Assembly: GCA_030522415.1 (NCBI GenBank)
Contig: CM060131.1
Coordinates: 1,684,501-1,748,500, forward strand
Direction: 5' to 3'
Length of the DNA stretch: 64,000 nucleotides
DNA from: Channallabes apus
Lineage: Eukaryota > Chordata > Actinopteri > Siluriformes > Clariidae
Position 1 is the stretch's first letter. Each line of letters begins with the position of its first letter. Under the pieces are notes generated by a model. That model saw nothing but the letters and a program-made list of their open reading frames with translations, was not told the DNA's origin and did not search any database. Shown in pieces: positions 1-10,880 of the stretch. The position numbers and the translations under genes were made by a program.

Positions 1-3000
1 AGAGGAAAGAGAAAGAGGGGGAGGAAGAGAAGAGGAGGAGAGATTGCAATTAGGTATGGTCACAGTCACAATGTCTAATGTGAATGTATATTTACTGTAG
101 AGTGCAAGCAGGGACTCCGGCAGGACTAACTATGACAGCATAACTAAAAGGGAGAGCCAGAAGGAAATACAAACATGAGGGCTACCTGAGATGTAAAGCA
201 AACAATCACCTCACCGTCAACAAACCTGAGTGATCAAATGAGACTGAGGAAGACAGCATCTAAAACATACCAGTTCACCATAATACTCTACGTCCATGAG
301 TCCCCCAGATCTGCTCCTTTACCTTATGGCAAATCTATTTATAAAAATGCTTGGCTAAATAAATAGGTTTTTAGCCTAGACTTAAACACTGAGACTGTGT
401 CTGAGTCCCGAACACTATTTGGAAGACTATTCCATAATTTTGGGGCTTTGTAAGAAAAAGCTCTGCCCCCAGCTGTAGTTTTCATAATACGCGGTACTGA
501 TAAGCAGCCTGCATCCTTTGACCGAAGTAGGCGTGGCGGATCGTAAGACACTAGCAGTTCGCTCAGATACTGCGGGGCGAGACCATTTAATGCCTTATAT
601 GTCAAGAGTAGTATTTTAAAATCAATGCGAAATTTCACAGGGAGCCAATGCAGTGAAAATAGGATAGGGGTGATGTGCTCATATCTTCTGGTTCTAGTGA
701 GGACTCTCGCTGCTGCATTCTGGACTAGCTGAAGCTTGTTTATGCACCTAACTGAACAACCAGACAGTAAGGCATTACAATAGTCCAACCTAGAAGTGAT
801 AAAAGCATGAACTAGTTTTTCTGCATCGTTTAGCGACAATATATTTCTTATTTTGGCGATATTTCTGAGGTGAAAGAATGCTATCCTGGTGATATTATCT
901 ACATGAGCTTCAAATGAAAGGCTGGAATCTATAATCACGCTGAGGTCTTTTACTGTTGCACTTGACGGAACAGAAAGGCCATCTAAAGTTACGGTGTGAT
1001 CTAAGATTTTACTTCTAGCTGTATGCGGTCCTATGACTAGAACTTCTGTCTTATCTGGATTAAGCAGAAGGAAGTTAATTAGCATCCAATTTCTTATGTC
1101 CTGCACACATTGCTCAACTTTAGTAAGATGGTTTTTCTCATCAGGTTTTGTTGAGACGTATAGCTGTGTGTCGTCAGCATAACAATGAAAACTAATACCA
1201 TGCTTACGGATTATGTTGCCCAGAGGAAGCATGTAAAGGGAAAAAAGCAGTGGGCCTAAAACTGAACCCTGCGGAACGCCAAACTCCACTAGAGAACATG
1301 CAGAATAATCACCATTTAAGTCTACATACTGATAACGATCGGTCAAATAGGATCTGAGACAGGAGAGGGCTGTACCCTTAATTCCTACTACATTTTCTAA
1401 TCTGTGAAGAAGAATAACATGATCAATAGTGTCAAAAGCTGCACTGAGGTCGAGTAATACAAGCATAGATACACAACCCTGATCAGAGGCCAATAGGAGG
1501 TCATTTACTACATTAACGAGTGCTGTTTCTGTGCTGTGATGAGGCCTAAATCCTGACTGATACAGTTCATGTATGCCATTTCTATGTAGATATGAGCATA
1601 GCTGCTCCGCTACTATCTTTTCCAGAATCTTAGAGATAAAGGGGAGGTTTGATATTGGCCTGTAATTGGACAGCTGACAGGGGTCGAGGTCAGGTTTCTT
1701 AATTATTGGTTTAATAACTGCTACTTTAAAAGATTTTGGAACATAACCAATGCTGAGTGAGGAATTAATTATTCTCAACAGCGGTTCTGTTATTACTGGT
1801 ACTATCTGTTTAAGAAAATGTGTCGGTATAGGATCTAATATACAGGTTGATGAATTTGCAGAAGAGATGAGTGAAATTAGTTCATTCTCTTCAAGAGGAG
1901 TAAAGTCTTCTAGGTTTGAATCTGACATGGCTAGGTTAACATCTGTATCAATTACATTGTTTGGTTTCAAAGTCTCAATTTTATGCCTAATATTTACAAT
2001 TTTATTATTAAAAAAGTTCATGAAGTCCTCACTATTGCATGATGTTGTTGTGGAGATTTCTGTAGTTGTCTTATTTCTGGTTAATTTGGCTACGGTATTA
2101 AATAAAAATCTAGGATTATTTTTATTTTCTTCTATAAGAGTGGAGAGATACGTTGATCTGGCTACACTAAGAGCTTTCCTATAGTTCAGGATGCTCTCTT
2201 TCCATGCTATTTGAAATCCCAATAATTTAGTTTGACGTCATTTACGCTCTAATTTCCGAGCAGTCTGTTTTAAAGTGCGCGTGTGATCGTTATACCAGGG
2301 AGCGAGTTTCTTATCTCTAATAATTTTTCTTTTAGCTGGAGCTACATTATCTAAGGTACAACGAAGTGTCGACTCTAAATATTCAGTCGCCTGATCAAGT
2401 TCTGTGGGGTCAGACGGTGGCCTAATCGAAGTTGGTAACTCTGGGAGATTACTGATAAAACTCTGTGTGGTAGTTGATGTGAATGTACGTTTAATACGGT
2501 AGCGCGGTGCTGTGCGTACATTATCACTGTGACACACTTGAATGGAGACAAGATAGTGATCTGAGATAATTTCAGACAGTGGAATTGTGAATACATTTCT
2601 TATAATTAATCCAAAGAATATTACTAAATCTAAAGTGTGACCTGCTTTATGAGTGGGTCCTACTACACACTGATTTACGCCTACGGAGTCCAGTATGGAT
2701 ATAAATGCTGTTCTCAGAGGGTCTTCTGGATTCTCAAAATGAATGTTAAAATCTCCAGCAATTAACACTTTGTCTACAGAAACGACCAGCTCTGAGATGA
2801 AATCCGCAAATTCACTAAGAAATTCAGAATACGGCCCTGGAGGTCTGTAAATTATAATTAGTGGAATCGACTGAGCTGATTTAATATACTTAAATAGACT
2901 TATGTTACTATAGAGAATTTCATATGAGTTAAATTTGTGTCCGTGTTTTTGTACGATAGACAGATTATCATTATGAATAACTGCGACGCCTCCTCCTCTA

Positions 3001-3395
3001 CCAGTTAACCGAGGCTGGTGTATGTAGCTGTATCCAGGAGGACTAGCTTCATTTAGAGCTACATACTCGTCCTGTTTAACCCATGTTTCAGTTAAACAGA
3101 GTATATCAAACGCCTGATCTGTGATAATTTCATTAACAATAACTGCTTTTGATGCGAGAGATCTAATATTTAACAATCCTATCTTCAGATCAGAGGTCCC
3201 GGCTGCGCATTCAGTATGATCTGAGTTTGTGGTCTTTATGTTAATTAAATTATTGAAACAGACTTTCTGAGTCTTTCTACATTTTTGCTTAGATCGGGGA
3301 ACAGACACAGTCTCAATAAGGTGAACCCTGAGTGACGACTCTATGCAGCTAGCAGACGGTTGGTTTAGCCTGTCTGTCTGCTCCCTGGCCAGCAT
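1..3395 (-). mobile_element. L2-clade LINE, family A, copy 1 (5'-truncated, runs off left edge)
   Basis: The reverse complement matches the plus-strand L2-A copy at 10900-14290 almost base for base. It carries the CT-rich 3'UTR segment (1-60 here), the RT and endonuclease, and the start of ORF2. Similarity to copy 2 stops near 3395, so ORF1 is missing, consistent with 5' truncation during target-primed reverse transcription. The 3' tail lies outside the window. Confidence 0.9.
339..3395 (-). pseudogene. L2-A ORF2 (endonuclease-reverse transcriptase), one nonsense codon
   Basis: The encoded protein would nick target DNA and reverse-transcribe the element RNA. Reading from the high coordinate there is first an APE-type endonuclease with LLNIRSL, LTETW, YRPP, GDFNIH and SDHYLV motifs. 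The reverse transcriptase follows, with [26 protein letters not shown] and the YADD box ([11 protein letters not shown]), then the usual L2 C-terminal region ending LFSQAFL. The two halves are separated only by a TGA near 2235-2237 where copy 2 has TGG (ERKW>ERK*). Apart from that stop the frame is continuous, so the copy is fairly young. No in-frame ATG precedes the endonuclease. The sequence upstream of about 3395 differs from copy 2, so the real N-terminus is lost. Confidence 0.88.
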
Positions 3396-3434
3396 TTGGG
3401 TTTGGCATTTGCTGGCTTTTACCACTGAGTGCTA

Positions 3435-3462
3435 CATATATATATATATATATATATATATA
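3435..3462. repeat. (TA)n microsatellite
   Basis: An uninterrupted TA dinucleotide run sits just beyond the truncated 5' side of the L2-A copy. Confidence 0.9.
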
Positions 3463-3936
3463 ACTATAACTATATATAACTACAGACTGACGCCTCATGC
3501 CTTAGTTCATGCTCTGCCGGATTAATGAGACGCGCTCCTTTAGAACTGCATGTAATAGCCGATAACATCAAGTGAAACACTGTAGTTGACCAAAATCACA
3601 GTACTAAAATTACAGTACAAATGTAGAATTCAAATTAAATCAAATCTTATTAGGATCATATTTAAGCACAATAAATATTAACAAAGTGAGCCTTTAGATT
3701 TTATCACGTGTAATTAGAAAAGAAGTGTGTAGGGTTTTGTGTCATCTTATTTCTTGTGTTCTTTAAATTTATAGTAGATTTATTAACTGAAATAAATGAC
3801 TATATTTCTGTCATTTCTGTCATTCCCCACTTAAGGGGTTGGGAGAATTTTCAAGCCCAACTTGTCAAACAAAATTATAACGAAATCGACCAAGTTTACT
3901 ATTTATTGAAATATAAATTTCTAAACCAATAAGATC
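3463..3936. other. No gene recognised
   Basis: This AT-rich spacer has no supported ORF. Its last bases (about 3911-3936) duplicate a stretch found again at 4556-4583 inside the foldback arm. Confidence 0.5.
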
Positions 3937-4615
3937 AAATAACACCAAGTTATTATTATAACAGGCTTACTTCGTCACTTATCTAGAGCTTGCTTTCAAA
4001 GAAGTCGAGTGACTTATTAACGTGACTGGGGTGTGTTGTCTCTAAGTGTCCCAGTGGCGCTGCGGTTAGAGCGCTTGGCAAGAGTTCCAGAAATTGCCGG
4101 TTCGAATCCTGGGTGATACTGTTTTATTTTAATTATAGCAAAATTAAAAGAAAAAAAATAAAATGTTTTAAGTGCGCTTAAGGTAAAGTCTTATAAAGGC
4201 TATGTAGTCTTATATAGTTTTATTATATATATTTTTTGCACATTAATCTGAGTCCTCATCTGTTACATTTTTGAGGACAATAGTTTTTTTTCAGCCTGTC
4301 ATGGCGTGCGCCCAAATCAATATTGCTCCTCGCTCACTAGTTAGGCATCCTCCCCTTCAGATATGCGAAGGAGCAGGGCCGCCGAATTGGGCACGGCTGA
4401 TGAGCTATCCTTTGCTTTTTTTTATCCTTGGCTGGCAAGCTATCCGGGTTTGCACCCCGCGCTATAAAATACTCTGGGTTTGTTGGGTTACAGGGGATTT
4501 TTACTACGCGGTGTGATTGTGACGCGCGTGCAACAACGCGGAAGTGCGGCATTTCTAAACCAATAAGATCAAATAACACCAAGATTAAAACAGATAAAAT
4601 ACACGTGCAATTATT
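3937..4615 (+). repeat. Foldback left arm
   Basis: It is the inverted counterpart of 7285-7940. Shared landmarks in order are AACAGGCTTACTTCGTCAC, the tRNA-like block, a Ile/Lys-poor AT stretch, CATGGCGTGCGCC, CCTCCCCTTCAGATATGCG and TGCGGCATTTCTAAACC. Confidence 0.85.
4048..4120 (+). other. tRNA-like sequence (Pol III box A/B), left arm
   Basis: It has a D-arm-like segment (GTGGCGCTGCGGTTAGAGCGC), a perfect box B (GGTTCGAATCC) and a T run right after it that could terminate Pol III. The T stem has mismatches and the anticodon arm is irregular, so it is a tRNA-derived promoter or relic rather than a functional tRNA gene. Confidence 0.6.
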
Positions 4616-4986
4616 GGAGGGGCCGGTCCAGTCATAGCAGAGCCAGCGGGAGCGGACGTAGGCAGGAGCTCACACCGCGTAGTAAAATTCATTGTAACCC
4701 AACAAACCACAAGTATTTTATAGCACGTGGTGCAAGCCCGGGATCATTAGCAAGGATAGCTCACCTGCCGTGCCTAATTCCATCATGTCATGTGGGCCAT
4801 GGGCGGACTGGGACCAAAAAGGACTTCCTGGCCCACATCATAATACATTGGCTCATTAATGCAGAGATAAATTTCTGCACACCAGTTACTAGTATAAAAT
4901 ATAACACAAATAAGAAACAAAGGAAAGGACATCAAGACGAACATATAAAACTGAAAGACAATATTTTTAAAAGAATGGCAATAAAA

Positions 4987-5112
4987 CTGAACAGGTAAGC
5001 TGAAATAAAACCAGTAGCAGCATTAGCTCACGCTAGTAAACTAGTTACTTATTTTAATGCTAATTACTTTAATTAATGCTGCTACTGACTTTATTCCAGC
5101 TTACCTGTTCAG
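4987..5112. repeat. Inverted repeat (hairpin) inside foldback element
   Basis: Arms of about 40 bp at 4987-5027 and 5074-5112 (CTGAACAGGTAAGCTG versus CAGCTTACCTGTTCAG, then AGTAGCAGCATTA versus its complement) flank a ~45-bp AT-rich loop. Confidence 0.8.
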
Positions 5113-6299
5113 GTTGATTTAGCTTCTTTTCACTTGGCTCTGGTAGATCAATGCCAGACAACACTCAAATTCAAATTATTCACCCTCCCCAGGTGTAAAT
5201 CTGCTGTTCTCACCTATACATTCAGAGAAACTGAATGAGCTGAAAGCTGAGCCTTTGTTTCACGACTGCGACACCCCTCTCTCTCTCTCACACACATACA
5301 CAGAGTAGACGTACACATACACATACTTTATCCAACAAACATTAAAAATATCCACATAATGATGAATTAAAAAGCATTGGTTAATTTTCGTTTACACAGA
5401 CTGTTTGTATCTGATTATTTGTATTATTAAAGAACAACAGCACAAACAACAACACAAGGGCTTGTAAGAAACATTTTTATTATTTTGACAAGAGTTAAAT
5501 TTGTAACAGTAAAAGGCATCCCAATTTAAATATATAAGTAACTAAAAACAAATTGAGCAAACTATCAGAATAAAAAAAAAATAGAATTAATCATTATTAA
5601 AATTTTGATGACCATAACAGCCTACTGCATTACATTATTTATAATAACACAAAAACACGAGTGTTGATGATATAATAATTTATTCCTACAGATGTGCCCG
5701 TTTTACAGTACACACAGTATAAAATCACCGGCTTATCACTGATCGATTTACGGTGATAAAGAGCGATATAAGAGCAGTGACAGCTGGCACACAAAAAACA
5801 GGTGCAAGATTATTTTCTATTGTCTAAATAAGAAATATTTTCTAAACATGGGTTATTGTTGTTTATTTACAATATTTGTTAATTTAATATAAAGCAGGTA
5901 TCATTATCCTCCTTTTTATTTTCCTACGTAGTCTAATAAAGTTTTCCAGAGCGCGGAGAAGTTTTGTTGTACTAAATAATATTTATGCAGCATCAGGGCC
6001 TCCTATTCCTATTAATTTTAAGTTGTTGTTTTAGTGTTACTCTGTGTGTTTTACAATGACAGACACCATTCAAATGCATATACTTCACGCCTCCCCACGT
6101 GTGAATCAGCAGCTCTCACCTCTACATTCAGATAAACTACAAATAACTGTAAATAGCACCCCTCCCCATTCACAGGCCTCTTCTTACTTACTTCTTACTA
6201 CTTACTGTTCTTTACAGATTTTCCTTATCATAACATGCGTTAGATATATTTTTTATCACTCTATACACAATACTTTGCTATTTTTATAGATGTTGAGCA

Positions 6300-6535
6300 T
6301 CGTGAGCAAGCCCGAGATCATATTAACGTTAATTATCGCCAGCTGGCACGAATAGGCGGCTCACGAGTAACGATAGTAGATTTGGGCGCACACCCATCGA
6401 CACCCATCGCCCAAATCTACTATCGTTACTCGCTCACTCCGTAGGCTCCCTGAATAGGCGGCAAAGGGACGGAGTCGCCTATTCGTGCCGGCTGGCGATA
6501 ATTTACGTTAATATGATCTCGGGCTTGCTCCACAT
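6300..6535. repeat. Nested double palindrome
   Basis: The outer arms share GAGCAAGCCCGAGATCAT, AACGTTAATTATCGCC and CACGAATAGGCG with their complements near 6480-6530. Inside lies a perfect 24-bp inverted repeat (6365-6388 versus 6408-6431) separated by a 19-base loop with repeated ACCCATCG. This is a strong cruciform candidate. Confidence 0.85.
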
Positions 6536-6644
6536 TATAAAAGCAAGGCACTACTAGCAAAGCCGCCACTGTATACAACCATAATGAGTCCCATAACTGG
6601 CTTATACAGCTGAAAAGAATAAAATCAATAGGACTGTTACAGCT

Positions 6645-6716
6645 TCCGAGTGGCGCTGCGGTTAGAGAGCTCACTCAGAGATCCTGAGGTTGCCGGTTTG
6701 AATCCAGCAGGATGCT
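6645..6716 (+). other. tRNA-like sequence, internal copy
   Basis: A second copy of the tRNA-like block has the same box A (GTGGCGCTGCGGTTAGAG) and a box B variant (GGTTTGAATCC), again followed by a T run and the same AT-rich downstream sequence. Confidence 0.55.
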
Positions 6717-7154
6717 GTTTTAAAATTTTTTAATTTTAGTTATAGCAAAATTTAAAGAAAACAAAATAAAATGTTTTATTTTAATTTTGCTCAGCATACT
6801 ATAGAAAAAACAGCAAACTCGCACGCTACCAGTAAAGCAGCTGCCACTGATATGTCCGTCGGTCATCGGTCTCAACGCGACTACTGTATACACGTCTGTA
6901 TACACCAGCCACTGGACTCCTGACGGTTAAATATGTTGGTCACATGACAGCTGTATAAGCCGGTTACGGGACCCATTATGGTTGTATATCGTGCTCTGAA
7001 TAATAAATGTTCTGTTTTGTCTTCAATTATTGTAATTTGACATTTTTTTTGTTTGTTTGCTGTTTTTTCTATAGTATGCTGAGCAAAATTAAAATAAAAC
7101 GTTTTATTTTGTTTTATTTAAATTTTGCTATAATTAAAATAAAACAATTTTATA

Positions 7155-7196
7155 ACAGCATCACCTGGGATTCGAACCGCTGCGCCACTCAGACAC
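7155..7196 (-). other. Truncated tRNA-like sequence
   Basis: On the minus strand box A and box B are present (GGTTCGAATCCCAGGTGATG) but the anticodon-arm segment between them is deleted. Confidence 0.5.
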
Positions 7197-7284
7197 TTAG
7201 AGACAGCATACCCCAGTAACGTTAATAAGCCACTCGACTTCTTTGAACGAAAGCTCTAGATAAGTGACGAAGTAAGCCTGTTAT

Positions 7285-7940
7285 AATAATTGCACGTGTA
7301 TTTTATCTGTTTTAAACTTGGTGTTATTTGTTCTTATTGGTTTAGAAATGCCGCACTTCCGCATAGTAAAAATCCCCTGTAACCGAACAAACCCAGAGTA
7401 TTTTATAGCGCGGGGTGCAAACCCGGATAGCTTGCCAGCCAAGGATAAAAAAAAAAAAAGCCAAGGATAGCTGACCAGCCGTGCCCAATTCGGCGGCCCT
7501 GCTCCTTCGCGTATCTGAAGGGGAGGATGCCTAACTAGTGAGCGAGGAGCAATATTAATTTAGGCGCACGCCATGACAGGCTGAAAAAAAACTATTGTCC
7601 TCAAAAATGTAACAGATGATTAATGTGCAAAAAATATATAATAAAACCATATAAGACTACATAGCCTTTATAAGACTCTACCTTAAGCGCACTTAAAACA
7701 TTTTATTTTGTTTTCTTTTAATTTTTCTATAATTAAAATAAAATAATTTTTAAAACAGCATCACCCAGGATTCGAACCGGCGATTTCTGGATCTCTTGCA
7801 GAGCGCTCTAACCGCTGGGCCACTCGGACACTTAGAGACAACACACCCCAGTCACGTTAATAAGCCACTCGACTTCTTTCAAAGCAAGCTCTAGATAAGT
7901 GACGAAGTAAGCCTGTTATAATAATAACTTGGTGTTATTC
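7285..7940 (-). repeat. Foldback right arm
   Basis: This is the inverted copy of 3937-4615. It shares the same landmarks in reverse order and differs mainly by an A-rich indel near 7448 and scattered substitutions. Confidence 0.85.
7757..7829 (-). other. tRNA-like sequence (Pol III box A/B), right arm
   Basis: On the minus strand it reads GTCCGAGTGGCCCAGCGG, then TTAGAGCGC and a perfect GGTTCGAATCC box B, followed by a T-rich run. It is the partner of 4048-4120. Confidence 0.6.
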
Positions 7941-8965
7941 GTATCACTGTTGTATTTACTGCGATGAATGAAAATGTCACTTTGCGCCACCTGGCGGCCA
8001 TTTTACGTATGACTTATTTTGGCCGCTGTCGCCTTTAAACGGCGGTGAGCGCGACGGTAATAACCATTCCGATTGAGTAACAACTGTAGAAATCCATGCC
8101 TGTGATGTCTTCCCTTGTCTATAGTGTAACTGTTCCTGTTGAAATTCACTTTTGGACAAAGGCAAGGTTTATGCAGCATTCACAAGGAACATTATTCAGA
8201 AGAAAATGCACAATTACCATTAACTTAAATGAGAATGATGCATTGAGAGCTTTTGTGACAATGACAATGGTACCTGCTTTAAACAGACAGGTGCATTGAC
8301 TGGGCAAAAAACAAAACAAGTAAAAGATCAACATTTGATAAGGGTCAAATTATTTGGGCTGCAAATCTAGGAAGATTGACATAGTTTCGAAACCCTTCAG
8401 CAAATTATCAAAACCTGGCAGGATAGTGCTGAACTGTCAACTTTTGTGGAAGAAATGTGCTCATAAATCATGAATGGAAATCATTTAAACAAAAGTTCAA
8501 CAGTTCCATGGTAAATAAAAAAATAACAGGAAAAACCATAGCTATAGCAACCAAAAACATATCCATACATACAATGTGACGAGACATCACAATTTCAACT
8601 AAACAGCTGTGTGGTTGTAATAAAACAACTTGTTAGTGAGACTACTAAAAAAAACGGCTTAAATTTGCTAGGGATCTTAAATATTTGTACATTGGAGCAA
8701 TAAATAATGAACATTGACCCTTATCCAGAGATGGGTATATCAGGGTGAGAAGGGAAGCACATGAAGTGGTGCATCCATCATGCATAATGTCTAAGCCTCT
8801 AGAGATAGTGTTCTGTGGCAATAAAATCAAGTCAGCTGATGGACCATGGTATCAGATCAATGGAGTTTTTCTACCCTGTTTGAGGACTTACGTAGTACTG
8901 AAGTAATTGTGGACTATAATGAAGTGTTTCTGGGAACATAAGGAACTATTTTAACATATGAACTG
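7941..8965 (+). pseudogene. Possible heavily decayed Tc1/mariner-type remnant
   Basis: No ORF survives. Short in-frame scraps at about 8650-8900 (a K-rich segment with L-E-Q, then EVVHPSCIMS and an F-C-G-N-K stretch) are faintly reminiscent of the Tc1 transposase catalytic region. Both ends are undefined and no terminal repeats were found. This is only a tentative reading of an otherwise gene-free interval. Confidence 0.2.
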
Positions 8966-9445
8966 GCCTATGAAGTGATATCCCGGACAATATTCAAAAG
9001 AAATTGCAAATTGCATTTGCAATTGAATTTCCCATATGTGGACGAACAAAGTGTGCCATAATTCAAATGCAATTGCAAACTTTTCATTACTGATTGCTTT
9101 TTCGCCTTCGCGAACTCACACTGACTGCCAAATTTCAAATGAAAAAGCAAAGTCCATTTGCATTTGTATTTCCCATGTCTTACAAGTCATGAACCTGTCA
9201 TATTTAAACAGCAAAATCAATTACCATGTTTGCTTTTTCACTTTCTCTGCACCACGCGTCAAGCCGGCCAAAATTCAAACGCAGTCGCTAATCCATTTGC
9301 AATTACATTTCCAACACGTTACACAGAAACCTGTCAATCAGCGTCAGGGGCGGGTCTATACTGTGGGGCGGGATTGTATGGGGAGTGACGTCACTCGTAG
9401 TCGCCGACCAATAGGAGGAAATTTGAGCAATGGAGGTGAACTGAG
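8966..9445 (+). repeat. Subterminal-repeat unit, left copy of an inverted pair
   Basis: It is inverted relative to 20487-20890. It begins AGTGATATCCCGG, contains several imperfect copies of a motif rich in TTTGCAATTGCATTTG, and ends in a GC-richer block with a palindromic CRE (TGACGTCAC) and a CCAAT box (ACCAATAGG). It could be an LTR, a long terminal inverted repeat or a MITE. Confidence 0.7.
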
Positions 9446-9974
9446 ATTATCTCATTTGTTTATCAAGAAATAAACACACAAAAATGACAAATCGCATATT
9501 TTCTTACTCTGGAGTGGACAAAGAAGTTTTTACAAATAAATATATTTTTAGATCTTCTCCTGTTACAGCCTGCTGGAGCTAAATCAGAGCTTACCAGAGC
9601 TTTATACTGATGGAGTCACTAAGGGACCATCTAAAAAGTGCATAACCAAGACCCAACAGTTTATTTGGGTCGAATACACAAGATTACAGAGCAATACCTC
9701 ACAGGACATCAAACATATTACACTGTTAGGCTACAGTATGGATCATTTGTTTCTTTATTTGTTTGTTTAATTGATTAATAATTATTTTAATGTACATTTT
9801 AAAATAAATAAATAAAATAAAAATAAAATAATTCTTGTGGCAATAAAACATAATTTGTTAAATGAGAGTTGGGGTGTTTTCTTATTATTAAAATAATAGT
9901 AATAATTGTAAAGATATGTACGAAAATGAATGCACTTTGAAACAACTAAAACTCCGACACAGAGGTACGTTATA

Positions 9975-10880
9975 ATGTCTACCGTTCAGCTTGTTCAGTG
10001 TGTAGAGTGCAGGATGTTTAGACATTCTTCCTCCGTCATTAGTGATAACTTTATTTGTGATAGGTGTGTGTTAGTGAGCACTCTGACGGAGAAGATATCA
10101 GCGTTAGAGGAGCGCATCCAGACTTTAGAGAGGGTTAGACAGTGCGAGAGCAGCGTTATTCCTGTAGCGGACAGTCTGGGTGCCACAGGCAGAGATATAC
10201 AGCCCCCGACTCCGGCATTAGAGCCCTCACAGCAGGGCGAGTGGGTGACGACTCGGCGGCATACTCGTTCAGCCAAAGCTAACGCTAAGGCTAGCCCACC
10301 GGAGCACACCTCCTCTGCGCTTCACGTGTCCAACAGGTTTGCTCTCCTCAGTGCTGCACCCGCTGAGAAACCTGAAAGAGCTCTGGTTATAGGAGACTCT
10401 ATACTGAGGCACGTGACATTAGCTAGACCTTTAGGGGCACCAGCGGCAGTGGTTAGGTGTATCCCGGGAGCCAGAGCACCGGACATAGCAGGTAATCTTA
10501 GGGCTCTAGGACAGCACAGGTTCTCTAAGATAGTGGTACATGCTGGAGCTAATGATATACGCCTTCGTCAGTCAGAGGTTAGTAAGAGTAACTTTACAGA
10601 GGTGTTTAAATTAGCGAAGGCGATGTCCGATGAAGTAATATGCTCTGGTCCCATCCCAATGAGACGTGGCGACATAGCTTACAGCAGGTTATGGTCGCTG
10701 AACCGCTGGATGTCCAGGTGGTGCTCCAAAAATAATGTGGGCTACATAGATAATTGGAAGACCTTTGAGGGCAAAGCTGGCCTGTTAGGGCGGGACGGTG
10801 TCCATCCCACTCGGGAAGGTGCTGCTCTCATTTCCTGTAGTATAGCTCATAGTCTCAGTAGAGGTCTAGTTAATCGGTGA
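9975..10880 (+). CDS. L2-A ORF1: zinc-ribbon/coiled-coil protein with SGNH esterase domain
   Basis: This is the predicted RNA-binding accessory protein of the LINE. I chose the ATG at 9975 (MSTVQLVQCVEC) because the cysteine motif follows at once; an earlier in-frame ATG at 9930 would add 15 residues. The N-terminus has two CxxC pairs (CVEC and CDRC), then a short heptad-rich helix (LTEKISALEERIQTLERV). The second half is an SGNH hydrolase/esterase of the kind seen in CR1/L2 ORF1 proteins. It has block I GDS (VIGDSILRH), block III HAGANDIR, and the C-terminal D-x-x-H (RDGVHPT), so the triad looks intact. The frame is open over ~301 residues with no disruption. Its TGA stop is in the same frame as ORF2. 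Confidence 0.85.
   Translation: MSTVQLVQCVECRMFRHSSSVISDNFICDRCVLVSTLTEKISALEERIQTLERVRQCESSVIPVADSLGATGRDIQPPTPALEPSQQGEWVTTRRHTRSAKANAKASPPEHTSSALHVSNRFALLSAAPAEKPERALVIGDSILRHVTLARPLGAPAAVVRCIPGARAPDIAGNLRALGQHRFSKIVVHAGANDIRLRQSEVSKSNFTEVFKLAKAMSDEVICSGPIPMRRGDIAYSRLWSLNRWMSRWCSKNNVGYIDNWKTFEGKAGLLGRDGVHPTREGAALISCSIAHSLSRGLVNR

Larger units (their letters stand above)
3937..7940. mobile_element. Large foldback element with tRNA-like sequences in its arms
   Basis: A ~680-bp left arm (3937-4615) is repeated in inverted orientation at about 7285-7940, enclosing ~2.7 kb. The outer junctions are symmetric: AATAACACCAAG at left and its complement CTTGGTGTTATT at right. The interior holds partial extra copies of the same unit (plus from 6645, minus 7040-7284), a nested palindrome at 6300-6535 and a hairpin at 4987-5112. 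No transposase ORF is visible, so it is probably non-autonomous. A clean target duplication was not found. An inverted duplication of a smaller repeat is an alternative to a single mobile unit. Confidence 0.7.

Noticed and set aside
1750..2184. 144-codon plus-strand frame over the L2-A RT
   Set aside because: It is antisense to the conserved RT; the same shadow occurs at 12102-12536 in the other copy.
4048..4120. Functional tRNA gene
   Set aside because: Box A and box B are good but the T stem and anticodon stem do not pair properly and the unit is part of a repeated foldback arm.
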